Below are positions 51,056 through 52,475 of a DNA stretch of 52,475 nucleotides, piece by piece (positions within the stretch are counted from its first letter, which is position 1; every line of letters begins with the position of its first letter). A program made the position numbers and the translations under genes. The DNA comes from Deltaproteobacteria bacterium CG11_big_fil_rev_8_21_14_0_20_45_16 (lineage in GTDB: Bacteria > Bdellovibrionota > UBA2394): the NCBI GenBank assembly GCA_002787535.1, contig PCXB01000008.1, forward strand, positions 1 through 52,475, in the 5' to 3' direction. The notes beneath the pieces were generated by a model, which was given only the letters and a program-made list of their open reading frames with translations, did not search any database and was not told the origin of the DNA.

Positions 51056-52222
51056 ATGTCGAAGTTTCGTTATTTGGTATTGGGATCAGGTATGCAGGGC
51101 AGAGCTTGCGGCTACTATTTTTCAAAATTTGGTGACGCAAAGGAAATCGGCATGGCCGACATCTCCATGGATGTGGCCCAAAAAGCCGCTGAGCGAGTGA
51201 ACGCCTTAAGTTCGTCGACGCTGGCCAAAGCGATTCAAATTGACGCCAAAAATCATGCCTCCCTTGTTCAAACTTTCAAAAACTACGACGCCGTATTAAG
51301 TGCGATCGATTATTCCTTGAATGTTGATATCACGAAGGCAGCCATCGAGGCCGGGATCCATCTTGTGGATTTGGGTGGAAATACCGATATTGTAAAGGCA
51401 CAGCTTAAACTTAATGACGCTGCTAAATCAAAAAACGTCAGCATTGTTCCCGATTGTGGTTTGGCCCCCGGGCTTGGCAACACTCTCGCAGCCTACGGAA
51501 TGGAAATGTTGGATGAAACTGAAGAAGTTCAGATCCGATGCGGTGGCTTAGCACAAGAACCCAAGCCACCGCTTGATTACAAGCTTGTGTTTAGCATTCG
51601 GGGTCTCACCAATGAATACCTTGGCAAGGCGTGGGTCTTACGAAATTCTAAAGTTGCCGAGATCGATACTTTTTCAGAATTGGAAAGCATTGATTTTGAA
51701 GCGCCCGTGGGGCGATGCGAAGCCTTTGTCACAACGGGCGGAAGCTCTACTTGTCCATGGACTTTCGAAAATAAAGTTAAAACTTACGAGTATAAAACTG
51801 TCCGCTATCCAGGCCACTACGACAAATTTAAATGCATGGTAGATTTGGGCCTGCTAGACCTTGAACCCGTGGAAGTAAACGGAGTTCCGGTTGTTCCTCG
51901 AGAGATTTTTCATAAATTAGCACCCGCTAAGTTGGATTTTCCAGGAGATAAGGATCTTGTGGTTTTGCGCGCAACCTGCGTGGGCATAAAATCTGGAAAG
52001 CGAAAAGCGTATCAGTTTGATTTGATGCTTTTTCAAGATGAAGATACGGGATTCACCGCTATGGAAATGGGAACAGGTTATCCGGCCGCCCTTGTTTTAA
52101 TTCATGCCGCTCGAGGCCAAACTCCCAAAGGCGTTGTATCGCTCGAAAAGGCACTTAATCATGACATTTATATGGAAGAACTTATTAAAAATGGGTTGCC
52201 GATAAAGAAGACAGAGTCTTAG
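51056..52222 (+). CDS. Saccharopine dehydrogenase-like NAD(P) enzyme
   Basis: The 388 residues have an N-terminal Rossmann fold (LVLGSGMQGRACGYYF, G10-x-G12-x-x-G15) and the C-terminal fold of the Lys9/lysine-dehydrogenase family, including CGLAPGLGNTLA. Whether it acts on saccharopine, lysine or another amino acid is unclear. ATG 51056 is used because GAGGAGG lies 10 bases upstream; an in-frame TTG precedes it by three bases. Confidence 0.85.
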   Translation: MSKFRYLVLGSGMQGRACGYYFSKFGDAKEIGMADISMDVAQKAAERVNALSSSTLAKAIQIDAKNHASLVQTFKNYDAVLSAIDYSLNVDITKAAIEAGIHLVDLGGNTDIVKAQLKLNDAAKSKNVSIVPDCGLAPGLGNTLAAYGMEMLDETEEVQIRCGGLAQEPKPPLDYKLVFSIRGLTNEYLGKAWVLRNSKVAEIDTFSELESIDFEAPVGRCEAFVTTGGSSTCPWTFENKVKTYEYKTVRYPGHYDKFKCMVDLGLLDLEPVEVNGVPVVPREIFHKLAPAKLDFPGDKDLVVLRATCVGIKSGKRKAYQFDLMLFQDEDTGFTAMEMGTGYPAALVLIHAARGQTPKGVVSLEKALNHDIYMEELIKNGLPIKKTES

Positions 52223-52475
52223 ATCTTAGAGCTCCGCAGGCCTCCTTTAAGGATTGACTCCTTTTGAAACCAATTGAAAAGCTTCCGAACATCGGGTGGG
52301 CCAAATTCCTTCAACGACGACGTCAAAATCCCCCAACCCCATTCCGTTCAAGGGACTCCCAACTTGTTTAGAGAAACTAGATAGTCATCTCTGAAAAAGT
52401 CTAAAAACCTTGTAATGGGGGGTTGTGCACAATTTGAATTTTCATATTTTGGATTAACAGGCGCCAGAATTTTTG
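52223..52475. other. End of window without a gene
   Basis: No ORF with coding character. A weak 5-bp hairpin (AAGGA, TTGAC, TCCTT at 52249-52263) followed by TT may end the saccharopine dehydrogenase-like transcript. A 10-base palindrome TTGTGCACAA lies at 52422-52431. A gene may start past the window edge. Confidence 0.4.

Noticed and set aside
1-52475. CRISPR array, prophage, insertion sequence or rRNA genes
   Set aside because: No spaced direct repeats, phage structural genes, transposases or rRNA-like stretches were seen.

Overview
The window looks like a chromosomal segment of a flagellated, diderm, respiring bacterium, most like the Bdellovibrionota or older 'deltaproteobacteria'. This is inferred from the gene order lysS-lolC/E-lolD-bamA-ompH, a Cys-type CcmE, a Glt/Agl-like envelope gene set and non-canonical flagellin. 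There is no phage, CRISPR array, insertion sequence, rRNA or recognisable tRNA. Most genes are tightly packed, with 4-base start/stop overlaps and frequent GTG/TTG starts.

Region by region. (1) 1-6950: a small exported protein with one FG-GAP-like calcium loop, then a cytochrome c maturation cluster (ccmE, ccmF, a short ccmI-like gene, an unknown membrane protein, ccmA, ccmB, ccmC, a ccmD-like gene and a 4-TM protein). It has no ccmG or ccmH, and CcmE carries Cys where the haem-binding His usually sits. (2) 6936-11119: a 2Fe-2S protein with dcd, a sigma-54 activator without a receiver domain, and a divergent soluble histidine kinase plus GGDEF response regulator. (3) 11073-17551, minus strand: the outer-membrane biogenesis operon lysS-lolC/E-lolD-bamA-ompH, followed by a 39-residue basic protein. 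(4) 17696-21030: a complete riboflavin operon (ribD-ribE-ribBA-ribH). (5) 21041-32429: mixed genes, including a VOC protein, lipoprotein, desaturase, PhaR-like protein, DEAD helicase with carbonic anhydrase, hemF, a dicarboxylate symporter, a NarL-type regulator and a TPR protein. An exported-protein gene here (27051-27941) is interrupted by two in-frame stops.

(6) 32497-39444: nine overlapping plus-strand genes running from translation and pentose metabolism (def-fmt-rpe) through a methyltransferase into a Glt-like envelope set: outer-membrane barrel, helical protein, TPR protein, small protein, and an inner-membrane protein with a TonB/AgmX-like C-terminus. (7) 39414-45103: a perfect 27-bp inverted repeat in which two convergent genes end, then the isoprenoid genes dxs-ispA with xseB (minus), a PolX-like protein with a decayed polymerase centre but intact PHP site, and nth. 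(8) 45104-52475: a flagellin whose variable domain is replaced by seven regularly spaced FG-GAP calcium-loop repeats, bracketed by inverted copies of a REP-like element; then an unknown exported protein, typA, ispH and a saccharopine dehydrogenase-like enzyme.

The most striking object is the flagellin with a predicted seven-bladed beta-propeller. Next come the Glt-like run fused to def-fmt-rpe, the inverted repeat that writes the same residues onto two unrelated proteins, and the CcmGH-less cytochrome c maturation cluster.
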